A DNA stretch of 64,000 nt from Acholoe squamosa (lineage: Eukaryota; Annelida; Polychaeta; Phyllodocida; Polynoidae): NCBI GenBank assembly GCA_949317995.1, contig OX439046.1:33516002-33580001 (forward strand), given 5' to 3'. Below the pieces are notes generated by a model that saw nothing but the letters and a program-made list of their open reading frames with translations, was not told the origin of the DNA and searched no databases. This document shows, piece after piece, positions 53,994 through 64,000 of this stretch (positions within the stretch are counted from its first letter, which is position 1; the number at the start of each line of letters is the position of its first letter). The position numbers were made by a program, and so were the translations under genes.

Positions 53994-55676
53994 TATAGTG
54001 CACAGTATACCACTGAAGTACAAATTATAAATTTAAAAATCATTAGTTTAAAAAAATTGCTGTTTTTCAAAGTTTGGCCCTATATATTTTGTGAAAAGAT
54101 ATTCTAACCATCAGTTCTTGATAGATAGTGCATAATACTGACCCATCAAGTTTATAATTGAGTATGCTTTTTTACCCTACCTCTATGGTGGCTTATTACA
54201 CTATGGGAGACATGTGATTTTTGTTAGTTTGCAAAAACTGTGATTTTCAGCAAAATTTCTGCTTGGTTTTTGATGTAGGACCACATAGATCACCATATAT
54301 GGATGCATGATCACCCACTGATACCAGAATTATCCATTTTTATGTTCTACTTGATCATCTTTGAAGGCATGTGAAATATCTAAGTGATACAATAAGTGTG
54401 AGAAGAATTAGCCACATCTTATGATTCTAGTCTTTGGTGCTGACAACGCTTTTGTTGCTATTTACAGCTAAATAGCTCAATAGTGCATTATAATAGGCCT
54501 CACATGCCTAATATGGGGTTCTAATAGCATTTCAATATGGTTTGCAATGGTCATCAGGGCAAAACAACAATTGATGATGGGATTAAATAGAAACAAATGG
54601 TTTTGCACCATGGACCTGTTCACTTTTTTCAGGTCTTCAGATATTCTTATCTTGAAAATGATGAAGGCATTCATGAGCATGGTGCTGTTCCAGCCCATAT
54701 GGGACCTACAGAGGGTGTTTTGTCTAGTCTGACATGTATTATGAAGGAATAATACATATCAAATGATTCTATTTGCATATTTTGTTATGATTTTTGAGAT
54801 AGAATCATACATAAGACTTCTTCTGCAGCATATACAAAAATGTCCCTTGAATGAAGGCACTTTACATGCACAGCTGCCTCCAAACTGGAAAAACACTCAG
54901 GTTCCCAACTTGCTGCATCGAGCTCTAGAGCTTATTGACATTCAGGATTTGGTCATACCTACCCATATTTAGCAAGCCATTCCTCCAAAGCTAACAGGAG
55001 TACCTTCTTATGCAGTATATCACTGAAAAGCTAGTGATCTGAATTTCAAAGTTGACTTTTAGCATGGAACACCCTTTCTCCTTGCCCCTACACATGTTAT
55101 CCTGATTCCCCTTTTTATCCAATCTATTAGATGTCATTATCACAACATACCAGCCTCCAGTGGCTAATGGCCAGCCACCACAACTCTTGGAGTAATGGTT
55201 GCCCCATGCATGATATCATGATGTCATGACCTCATTCGCCCATATATGGAGAGAGGTGTCATCACGTGACGAGTATTTTCATCCCTTTTTTACTTGAGCC
55301 CTCCTAGTGTCTATGGGGTCCTTTAATATATAGCTTTTGCCTGTTAAGAGATGTTCTGAGAGGTGGCACCATCTTTAGAGTGGCATGTGTGTGTCAGCAC
55401 GTTTGTGTGATGAGAGAATCTACATGGAAAACGACCCAGGGTCTCTCATTAAAACGTTCAATTAGGTTATCAAGAAATTAACGATCCAATGTTCAGCACA
55501 TTTTGCTGCCAAATGATCATAGTCAACAGAAAACATGCATCTGAGCCAAAAAATTGTTTGCCCTTTTAGAACCCAAAAAAATTATTTTTTGCACATAATA
55601 ACCATTAGATAGGACAGAGTGTGGTCTGGGTGACTGCCAGAAGTTTCTGCAGGACAATTTTAAGTGATTAAAGTGG
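53994..55676. other. Non-coding stretch
   Basis: No supportable gene. Both strands of 54477-54732 stay open by about 60-75 codons, but neither translation is recognisable. Confidence 0.35.
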
Positions 55677-55893
55677 GGGATCCACTGCTACGAATTTCTT
55701 GTGACTTGCACTCCTGCGTGTGTTCTCGCAGACAACTTTCCAGCAGTGGATCTGCTGTTGTGGCTACGTTCATGCAACGTTCGGGCGGGGTGCGAGAACA
55801 CTCGCAGAAATCAAAATAATTTGATATTTGTGAGTGCTCTGCAAGAACACACGCACGGGTGCAACTTGCAAGAAATTCGCAGTAGTGGATCCC
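55677..55893. mobile_element. 217-bp foldback MITE, GGGATCCACT ends
   Basis: Both ends read GGGATCCACTNCTNCGAATT inward and remain paired over about 70 bp at roughly 80% identity (TTCTTG, GTTGCAC, TGCGTGTGTTCT blocks). A further GCAGTGGATC copy lies near 55745. No ORF. Confidence 0.93.
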
Positions 55894-56161
55894 TACCTTA
55901 AGCATCCATGAGTAACTGGGTATTACGGAAATCACCACATCTCAGGAGGGCATTTCCCAATAGGAATAACAATGGCATTTGCAGTCAGAGGATTGTGTGC
56001 GATCGTAGTGCTTTAGGAAATGGTCTGCACATAAATAGATTACATAGCCATAGCACTATTGCACCTTCAGACAGCTCTTCATAAAGCATAGAAAGGCTAG
56101 CATGTGACTAAGTAGTGCCTATTACTGATTGCTAATGACATATAGATTACTCCCCTCTTAC

Positions 56162-56483
56162 TCCCCAAGTGTAAAATTCAGTTAGAGCTGTTATACAATA
56201 TCTGGTAACGGGGGTAAGTGTCTTATGTGCGGAGTGGTAGGCGTGAACAAGGTCTCCAATTATGCTGTGATTTGGCAAATCAGAGTTATACAGTAGAAGG
56301 TTGATGAGCAGCTCCTGGTCGTGAGCCCATTGTGCGTTGTTTGTGTGAGCTGCTCTTTGTGTCACTGCTACCTGTATATTGAGAGCCCACCGGTCTGAGT
56401 TGACGGAGAAGCCACAACCCATAGTGTACATATAGATGATCCATAGAGGGTAGATTTCATCCTCTGGACAGTTCATCTTCAAG
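56162..56483 (-). CDS. Possible internal exon of an unidentified host gene
   Basis: A 322-nt stretch on minus, open throughout, preceded by a pyrimidine-rich acceptor (TTCTCTGCTCCAG) and followed by a canonical donor (GGGGA|GTAAGA). It encodes about 107 residues with natural-looking composition: DEIYPLWIIYMYTMGCGF, DRWALNIQVAVTQRAAHT, HDQELLINLLLYNSDLP, TPVTRYCITALTEFYTWG. It looks helical, with Leu-rich amphipathic segments, and no repeat family overlaps it. I do not recognise the protein. Partner exons were not found, so a gene is not proven. Confidence 0.4.
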
Positions 56484-57134
56484 CTGGAGCAGAGAATGCA
56501 CATCTTTATAAAGATGTAAATATTGTTATTCTTGTTCACCATTATCTGTGTACAGGGGTAATCCTTTCTAAAAAAAATAATATTAATTGTTTTGTAACCA
56601 GGTCAAGGAATCACCAATAATTAGGGAACACCCGACGAAGGCTGCTCTCTTGTTACCGAGGACTGTTGCCCCCTCGGGGTCCTTATGTGATAAGGAGAGG
56701 GGAGGGGAGGGATGTACAGGGGGTTTAAAGGGGTAGTAAGGCTACCTGGTCTGTTTTCAGGGGTTAGAGAAGGTGGAGTCTTAGTGCTAAAGGTAGAGGG
56801 ATTTGGCCTAAAAGGGACAGTGAAAATGACCGAGGAAATGCAAGGCAAAAGAGCCAGAGAGGCAGTGGGAAGGAGGGCTGCATTTATACTGCATTTATAT
56901 TGTTGGGGGAGGGGACTGTATATAGATAGCATAGGAGGTGGCGGGATACAGTAAAGCCATATACAGAGCAATGTGAAGGGTAGTAGACCACTGTAAAAGA
57001 TATATGTTGTCAAAGCAATAATGGATTTCTGGTAACTTTGGGAGAAGGATTTCACTGTTATTTCCATGGAGATTCCTTGTACTAGAGTGTTTTACATTAC
57101 TATGTCAGGGGCTTAATATTATTGTGGAAACATA
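56484..57134. other. Non-coding stretch, G-rich in part
   Basis: Purine-rich runs at 56690-56910 open a long frame on the complementary strand (56621-57067) by composition alone. No gene could be supported. Confidence 0.4.
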
Positions 57135-57506
57135 TGTAATGGTTAGTTTTACCAGTTATGTGGTTCGAGTCTCGCTATTCCAAAGAAAAACGAAGACAGT
57201 ATTCTGAGTGTATGCCAACGGTTTATTGGGGTTTCTTCACTTTCCGACTACCTGATAGGTGTGAATATCAAGGGAAGCATGTCACAACATGTAATCTGCA
57301 CATAGGCCTACATGGCCACTGACGTAGCGGCTGAGCGCGGGGCCTTATATAGGTGCCCCATGGTTTGTCGCTAGATGTCCCATAGATCCGGATCAGTGCT
57401 GCCACCTATCCGAAACCCTAGGAATATCCAGTGACAGGACTAACCCGCCACGCCAGACGACACCAGCTAGTAATAGGATAACTATATGCCTCTATACACA
57501 TCTACA
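57135..57506 (-). mobile_element. Solo LTR, family A (copy 2)
   Basis: A 372-bp element with TG...CA ends and CATA on both sides (57131-57134 and 57507-57510). In minus orientation it has CTATATAAGG and then CAATAAACCGTTGGCATACA, both shared with 11705-12079. It is in the same orientation as copy 1 and also lacks internal sequence. Confidence 0.88.
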
Positions 57507-57786
57507 CATATATAACTACACTGCATCAGTACATTTATGGGGTTCACTGTTCAGTTTTAAGAGGATCCCTGGTAGATTCAACACGTATTTATTTCTTAAA
57601 GTGAGGGACAGAGAGTACATATGGGACGGGATAGGAAAAGAGAGTTTAATGTTTTACTTAATTAACGACTATACCTACATAACAAATAAATCTGTTTTTG
57701 GTGATTTTAGCTCGCAAGTTACTCTCAAGAGCATTATCTTTTCATTTGTCTCACAATGCTAATAAATATTCTCTTTCTCTTTGCAG

Positions 57787-57844
57787 GTAAGTTTATATTC
57801 CCGCTGACAATGGCGATATACCTGTATAGAGAACTGGACGTTAG
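57787..57844 (+). CDS. Possible short host exon
   Basis: Fifty-eight bases lie between a strong acceptor (TTCTCTTTCTCTTTGCAG) and a GTAATG donor. One frame reads GKFIFPLTMAIYLYRELDV, a hydrophobic, membrane-like peptide. The exon is too short to judge, and no partner exon was identified. Confidence 0.2.
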
Positions 57845-59621
57845 GTAATGTATAGATCTTGAAAACTGTCAGTATCCTTTAGTATCTGTTATCATCTTCT
57901 ATTTTTCAACCTATCTTTTCTTCAATATCGGCAAGCACGGAGGATGCCCAGTAGGTCCTTCTACGTGCTATCAGTTCTGGTGGTTTAACTCTTCTCATAC
58001 ATGATACAATGAACGGCTCTATGTTCTTTATTAAAATGGACTAGCGTATATTATAATTTTAACATTCATATTCGAGGACCTTCATCCTTATGTCTGTAAG
58101 TTGTAGGATACGCCTTGAATTCTAGTTTTCAGTTGGTTTTGTCTTAGATGAATTGTCAGTAACGGTTATGAGAGGAAACCTTCATATATTATAAAGGCCC
58201 ATGGAAATCCATGATCACAGTTAAAAAATCACTTCCATACAAGGGAATATTATGGACCCTTGAGGCCAATTGGCAGTAGTTCTACTTCGTGCTGCCAGCC
58301 CACCTACCCCCCTCTTGGTACTAGCCAACCTCAGTCTCTTCTATACTGTTCTCTTGCAAGTGCTCCATTTCTCTATGTCAATAGGCAACGCATCAAAACG
58401 TAGAGGACCAGTTTTCCCCACAACTTCCGCTCCTATAACCACATTAATTACCAAATACTATTTGGCCCCAGCCAATGAAAACAGGCGAGACAACCCACTG
58501 GGAGAGCCTGTGTCCACTATGGCTAGCTCTGATTTGCCCATTCAAGTATCACGTGTTTCGTCTGGAGGCAGTGATTGGCTCAGTCTCTCTTCGTTGTGCA
58601 GTAGGCAAACGAGGTTGGTACTCCTTTCGAGTCCAATATATTTGATTCCAAACTTCTGATAGATTACCGTTTACATAATATTCATGGAGGAAATGAAGGT
58701 GCGAGCAATGCATTTTTTCTTAGACCATATCAATATCGATTTTTCTTTCTAGGGCAGAGTGAAAAATATACTTTCCTCCATTGGAAGGCGAAATCAAAGG
58801 GTTGTTATTCATCAAGATGTTTAAACCTGCTGAGAATTAATTGTAAATTAAAAAAGAGTGTGTGTGAGAAGGTGGGGTAGGGACCACTGACAGCTCGGAC
58901 TGACAGCTGTCAGATGAGCTCCTGTTAAACCATCTGAGGCGTGACACCTGCAGCCACTGAGAAGTGAGATAAGGGACAGTCCCCTCCTTACCAACCCAGG
59001 ACTACATAAGAAACAAGAAACGCACCGGAAGCTATGGATTAAAACTGTTGACATATGTGACGAGCTAGTTGCATGAGGGGCATGTACTCATATTTCCTCC
59101 AGTGACCCAAGCTATGATAAGAATGCTCAGTGCTGCCAACAAATCTCACTTGGTTAATGGACATTGAATTGTAGATAGTTGAGCTACTGTGATCGATTCG
59201 ACGATTTGTATTTTTTTTTCAGAATCCAGATAACGTTGGATGAATTTTTTTTTGCCAGTTGCCAGTTTGGTGGAGAGAGTTAACCTTACACAATGTGGAT
59301 GGTGCTGCCATCGTGGGTGTTAAAAATTTACGGTTAATGTCCACAATGTTGTATTCATTCCAAAATGAATGAATAAATGCAGGGCTGGCCAACTGTCACA
59401 ATGTCGCAAAAAAAGTGCGAGAGAGAGCTCAAAATTTGCAACAGAGGCTTCCAGACTTTTCGGTTTATCATGAGCTTTCTAGAACGGAAAGAATTTCAAA
59501 TATTCCAACTAGAATCAAAGTTATGAAATGATTCCCAGATGTCACAAGGATGCATCATTTGAGCTATGAATTTTCAACATTTTCTCAGGAAAATGGCCCT
59601 TAATATATGGAGTTGGTTGGC
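57845..59621. other. Non-coding stretch
   Basis: No gene could be supported. The 129-codon plus frame at 58270-58659 has no domain or splice context. Confidence 0.35.
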
Positions 59622-59726
59622 TGTTTTCTTTGGGTTTTTTTTTCTTTCTTCTTTTTTTTATCTATTTGTTTGTTTGTTGTTGTTGTGTTTTTTTTTGTTT
59701 TTTTTTTGTTTTTTTTGGGGGGGGGA
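59622..59726. repeat. Poly(T)/TTTG low-complexity tract ending in a G run
   Basis: T-rich runs with TTTG and TTG units, then nine or more G residues. The long hydrophobic plus frames here are artefacts of composition. Confidence 0.95.
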
Positions 59727-59830
59727 TCTGTATGCCTTCCCTCCTCCCTCACATCCTCCCTGTCATTCCATTTCTTGCCACCCCATTCTCCCTTTCTAAT
59801 TCTACCTATATTCTCTCTTCTTTCATTAAA

Positions 59831-59901
59831 TGTGACACGATCTGCGAAAAGGGGGCTTAGTGCAGAGGGTTCTAAGACCCCTTTGCCCAGTCCATGTCAC
59901 A
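59831..59901. mobile_element. 71-bp hairpin element, TGTGACA ends (copy 2)
   Basis: It starts TGTGACACGATCTGCG and ends TGTCACA. The inner stem pairs AAAGGGGGCTTAG with CTAAGACCCCTTT. It differs from copy 1 at several stem positions and still pairs. Confidence 0.9.
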
Positions 59902-59929
59902 AATGATTGTCCTTCCTCTTTCCCTGGTA

Positions 59930-60480
59930 GGTAGCATTTAGCGTGGCTTCCGATGTTGGCCATACTGGGCTAACTAATGGGCTGCTGAGTCAATACGTGT
60001 ACTTTTTGTCCTCAGTGAGGTGTGTGGGCCATATTGGGCTAACAAATATGAGCTATATGTCCTTATAACTCCAAAACCTCCTGTGGGCCATGTGCCAAGT
60101 CCCCCTTACCAAAGCTGCTTCACTTCACTTGCAAATTCACTTTGCCTTGCTTGACAAACCAATCAACCCATTTAGCTAGGTCCAGGCCTACACCCAATTG
60201 CTAAAATGTGCACTCCCCCTTGATTTAGGGTAGCCTCTAAATTGAAGTTGTTGTCTAGAAATGTACCAGAATGCACTAAATGCCCTCTAGAATTCAGGAT
60301 TTTCCTGTGGGGGCATGCTCCCCACCCCATACCATGTCACTTCGCTTTGCTTGCAAATTTGCTTTGCTTCACTTGCAAATTCACTTCGCTTCACTTGTGA
60401 TTAACCTATCCAGCTACATCCCCTAGCCAAAATTTGCACCCCCTCCCCATTCTCAAAATCCTGGATCCACCCCTGAGTAC
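59930..60480 (-). repeat. Dispersed repeat with TTGCAAATTCRCTT tandem motifs
   Basis: Motifs such as GCTTCACTTGCAAATTCAC and CGCTTTGCTTGCAAATTTGC occur at 60118-60150 and 60335-60405. The minus strand begins CAGGGGTGGATCCAGGATTT at 60475, a terminus I recall from repeats in several invertebrate genomes; that recollection is not verified. Confidence 0.5.
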
Positions 60481-61012
60481 TGTTTTATTTATTTAGATAG
60501 CCTACTCATCTATAAGCCCCGTACTTGTTTAGGTGTCTCTATGTGCAACACCTTGGCTCTGGTTCACGTAGAAGCTGTGGCTTATATGGGGGGGGGATCT
60601 TTCTTCATTTGCTCCAGATTTTTCGAAATGTGTTCCAGTATTTCCGATGTTAGCCACCCCTGAAATGTCCCATGTGACAGATATAGTTAATAATGTGATA
60701 TAGAATGTGCATACATGGCGCTCAATGAAGTCCACATGCCTCTTGTAAATTCAGACACTCTTTGGAGCACTTAGTTATGTGCTGAATATACATACATTTG
60801 TGTGTCTTTTAGATTATGGGCTTAGGGTAACAAATCGTATATTGATATTGGTTTTGTGTGATATAATTATTTCTAAATCGTATATTGTTCAATATCTTTC
60901 AGAAAATGATGAGATATATTGCTACCAATTCCCGGTTTGCTGTAAGAATCTTGCGATACAAGTGTCCTTGTATATTTGCACACGTTTAACTCCATAGTAT
61001 AGCTCCCACATG
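60481..61012. other. Non-coding stretch
   Basis: No gene could be supported. Confidence 0.35.
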
Positions 61013-61265
61013 CACTGGATACACAGAAAACATGCCGCCGCCTAAAACTACTCAATACAGACGAGTTTAGGGTAGTCAAGGTCAAATGACCACCTAAACT
61101 CGTCATACTGACAATAGAAAGTCGTCATACTGATGACTTTGGTGCTCAGGATGATGACCCAAAGTTGTCACTTTGACGACCTAAAGCTGTAGTTTTAGGT
61201 ATCGTCAACCTGAGGACTTAAAGTCGTCTGCACTGACTAGTTTTGTGCCTCTCAGTTTTTCAGTG
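61013..61265. mobile_element. 253-bp MITE related to 45696-45831 (copy 2)
   Basis: It has CACTG...CAGTG ends. The right part (TAGTTTTAGGTATCGTCAAC, CTGACTAGTTT) matches the reverse complement of 45696-45831. The middle has several GACGACTTT/GTCGTCA inverted motifs. Confidence 0.8.
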
Positions 61266-63316
61266 TATATTATTACCAGACGTTTTTTGTTCGTCTGCAA
61301 TCTAGTTCTGATTGGAGGCATTTATTGATGCAAGATCGACATCTGAGAGGAGGCCTCAAATCGCTCTTACTGAGATGAATTATGTCAGCTAAGCCTGAGG
61401 GCTATGAACACTATCGACCATAAAGGGATAAAATAACGTTGTTCAAAATGGGGTGGAGTAACATAAAACTGAATATGGCTGGTTGGTAAAAATATGGGGA
61501 GCGGAATGGACTTTCTGTCCTGAACCAGCACTGTCTGTAAGCAAAATTACTCAATAAGAAATGATTTCTCTTCTCATTATCTCTTTTCAAACTAATCCAT
61601 GGGGTCTGAATATGTATGGCAGACCCTTTTTATTGCTAGATTATTTAAAGTTGTCACCATTGTTACACAGCATATAGTTACATAATATGTGACAGAATGT
61701 ATGTTGAAGTAGAAGGATAAGGGTTTAAGTAAATGCAATGCTGTGGTGTTAAAAGAGGACGTTGAAAGGAAAACTCAAACGACAGTGTCTTTTTAAAAAT
61801 GAGGAAGGACTGTCCTTAAACCAAGGAACACAAATCTACACTCGTATTATAAGGGCAAATGACCGAGAATCCTCATGGGAACCATTTTCACTCTTACTAA
61901 GAGCTCTTGAGGCTCAATCCCTCTATAGTACTCTCCCTATCTACTCAGCCTCCCCACATCACCCCTTTCCCACCCACCCCACACACACACCATCCAGCTA
62001 CCCATCAAATAGAAAGGAAGTCCTCTCCATGAGGACAGATCCAATCAAGGAAATCAACGTACTCAGAGCCATGTCCACTAAAAAGTCGTAATGGTCTTGA
62101 AAGCGCCTGGTCGCAGTCCCAGAGAGGTAGAGTAATTCTATTGAGTTCTATTCATAGTGTTCCTCCTTCTCTCTCCTCCTCCCCACTGCCTGCTTGTTTA
62201 TCATGGTCGTACTATACTACTTGGTGTACTTAACGATTGCCACAATTGATACCATTCGATACCTCGATCATTCAAGCAGTGCAAACAGGACCTGGATGCA
62301 CGGCTAAAAAATGAGCACCCAGTGGGCAATGCATTCAGTTCAATGTTAAATCAACATTGGTTCAAATTATGTGACAACTGAGCAGGACTACAGTAGGGGG
62401 CAGCATGTTTTATGGTGTGAGGTTTGAACGTCGCAGGCTAAAGGATTTTACAACACTTTTCACTAAAGGTCCAGACTTAGTGTTCCCAGATGAACTCAGA
62501 CTTACAATCCATCCATAACCCTTGGCGGTCTATCTAAACAATGCTAAAAAATCCTCTCATTGAAAACCCCTATAATTAGTAAATGCATATCAAATACATA
62601 TTAAAGCTTTGGGTAAAAAGATTCGATACATGTATACTTATTATTTCCACTTTTCCTCTTTGAGTCACTTAGAATCTTGTAAGACCTGCCAGAGATAAAG
62701 CGCTATGGGGGGGGGGGTGTCAAGGTTCTTGGTTGGGGATGGCCTTCCCATTTTTGTGAGGGGGTGGGGGCCCTACCTACATTTTGCTACGCTAGTACCT
62801 TCCAGGAAACCATAGGGTGAACTGCCAGGATTGTCAGACATTATGAATCATCAGCCAGCAGTCGTTCCAAACTGGAATTTTCTCAGCATTTCCTCATTTA
62901 GATGATTTACCCTCCCGTCTACTACTCCCTCATAAATCCAATCCTTCTCATTTCGAAATGGGAGAAACGTCATTGTCATTAAGCAGAAGGCTACAGACAC
63001 CCTATACAATCAATGACCACTTTCCCTATCCAGGGCCATCCCCAAGTGTCTGAATCTCCACATTGACTGTTCACACTCATTCACACTGCCGTCCTCCAGC
63101 CTCCCATTATACCTCCCTCACCCCTCCCCTCTTACTGACGGTTATAGTTAAAGTGAGCTTTATGGAGACAAACCGCCCACCGTCCCAGGGGAAGCAGGGG
63201 CGATTGGGTTGGCCACTTTACCTCTATTGGTCAGTTGTCTCTGTGGAGGTCTAATCAATTACTTAAATTGAGAAGAAGTGCTTTGGACGCGGTGCCCTGT
63301 TAGTTGTGCCCTCTGC
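61266..63316. other. Non-coding stretch
   Basis: About 2 kb without a supportable gene. The plus frame at 61762-62091 ends in a Pro/Ser/His-rich run and has no domain. A G run lies at 62707-62717. Confidence 0.35.
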
Positions 63317-63720
63317 AGGCTGTTGCAAAAAGATTTGGAAACGATTTTGTCGGAGGTGGTATTCCCAAAATGTAACTGATTGACCTCAGGGAATCAATTC
63401 CCTGTTGGGTTGCCAAAAGATAATTGGTCATAGAAGTAGTTTAGGAGTGGTCAGGAACTGGTGAATGCTTCCTAATCGAGAACCAGTTCCCAGCCAGTTC
63501 CTTTCGCCAATTCCCTGGCCTTTCGACTATGGGAAGCATTCAGGTGGAATTAATCATGGAACCAGTTCCTCAACTTTTTGCAATGCAGTCTAATTCAGAG
63601 TAAGTCAATTCCATTACAGTATAAGGTGGGAATTGGTCTCCCTGGGTGGAGAATCGGGAGGAACTGGAAGATGCATTAGTTACAGTGAGAATTGAATTCC
63701 AAATCTTTTTGCAACAGCCT
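63317..63720. mobile_element. 404-bp MITE with perfect 24-bp TIRs
   Basis: It begins AGGCTGTTGCAAAAAGATTT, continuing GGAA, and ends with the exact complement. Inside are several GGAACTGG/CCAGTTCC inverted motifs. No ORF. No clear target duplication, so the superfamily is undetermined. Confidence 0.93.
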
Positions 63721-64000
63721 CCTGGTGGGACAGGGTCCTGTTAGAGGTACACCAGGCCTCTTTATATGCAGACAAGGGATGGATGTATAATGATAAAACT
63801 GGTTGGTACTGGTACCTGTGGTCGCTGTGGCTCTGATCTCGGAGGGCTGTAGGTTGACAATGTACTCCAAAACTACATGATTCCTTAATAATCCACATAA
63901 AAGCGCCGTGGGAGATAGTCACGGTTGAGTAGCTAGTATGATTTCGATGATTGTGGGAATCAGTCTTATCCTCTTCTGTTAGCCTACTTTCCCCGTCTGA
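63721..64000. other. Window end, no gene seen
   Basis: A minus frame through 63800-63870 (EYIVNLQPSEIRATATT, followed by GTACCAG) could be an exon edge, but the acceptor is weak. Confidence 0.25.

Noticed and set aside
54477-54972. Overlapping open frames on both strands, possible pseudogene
   Set aside because: Neither strand gave a recognisable motif and no splice context was found; I could not choose a frame.
56621-57067. 148-codon Pro/Ser-rich minus frame
   Set aside because: It lies opposite a purine-rich tract and has no domain, so it looks compositional.
58270-58659. 129-codon plus ORF
   Set aside because: No domain, no splice signals, unremarkable codon pattern.
59566-59906. Long hydrophobic plus-strand frames that look like a membrane protein
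   Set aside because: They are translations of poly(T)/TTTG runs; three overlapping frames are open for the same compositional reason.
63676-63922. Possible exon near the window end with a GTACCAG donor
   Set aside because: Acceptor is weak and the frame overlaps the MITE; evidence is insufficient.

Overview
This window looks like a repeat-dense, gene-poor stretch of an animal nuclear genome, most likely from a marine invertebrate; I cannot name the species. The evidence is eukaryotic: spliceosomal GT-AG junctions, tRNA-derived SINE heads, non-LTR and Gypsy-type LTR retroelements, piggyBac-like TTAA elements, a Crypton-type tyrosine recombinase of the KIAA1958/DUF3504 kind, and A+T-rich microsatellite-bearing DNA. 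No bacterial operon, ribosome binding site pattern, CRISPR array or rRNA was seen. Nearly every recognisable coding region is broken by stops, frameshifts or insertions, so the window is mainly a record of transposon decay.

Layout. 1-3731: 5' part of a decayed Gypsy element (Gypsy-1, copy 1; gag on minus) followed by a NADAR-domain ORF on plus; the block recurs almost unchanged at 39853-43649. 3696-6100: a 119-bp palindrome and a two-exon Crypton-like recombinase. 6300-8915: SINE head, a LINE reverse-transcriptase fragment split by a MITE, and a 100-bp tandem repeat. 9517-12079: MITE, methyltransferase-like pseudogene, palindromes, a poly(A)-tailed hairpin retroinsertion and a solo LTR. 12390-17042: one minus-strand LINE (endonuclease part) cut by at least three later insertions. 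15014-25823: Gypsy-2 (gag-pol on minus, 17565-24133) with one long LTR in its own orientation on the right and a second LTR in the opposite orientation on the left. 26039-30400: tandem and palindromic repeats, an AT microsatellite and SINE pieces. 31034-41686: Gypsy-1 copy 2 on minus, with gag, protease, RT, RNase H and integrase, plus a long accessory region holding a coiled-coil/C2H2 ORF. 43650-64000: mostly non-coding, with microsatellites, about ten TIR or hairpin elements, a LINE 3' end, a 1.15-kb piggyBac-like element, a second solo LTR and two possible host exons.

How the parts relate. The retroelements supply the only enzymatic pathways visible (reverse transcription and integration), and in this window none has an intact open frame throughout. 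The short TIR elements have no transposase of their own here and must have been moved in trans. Several insertions fall inside other elements, so their order can be read: LINEs and Gypsy elements are older than the MITEs and piggyBac-like elements inside them. The least expected features are the duplicated NADAR ORF lying antisense to a gag gene, the inverted LTR pair around Gypsy-2, the zinc-finger/coiled-coil ORF downstream of Gypsy-1 integrase, and a 68-bp hairpin that carries LINE-style insertion hallmarks.
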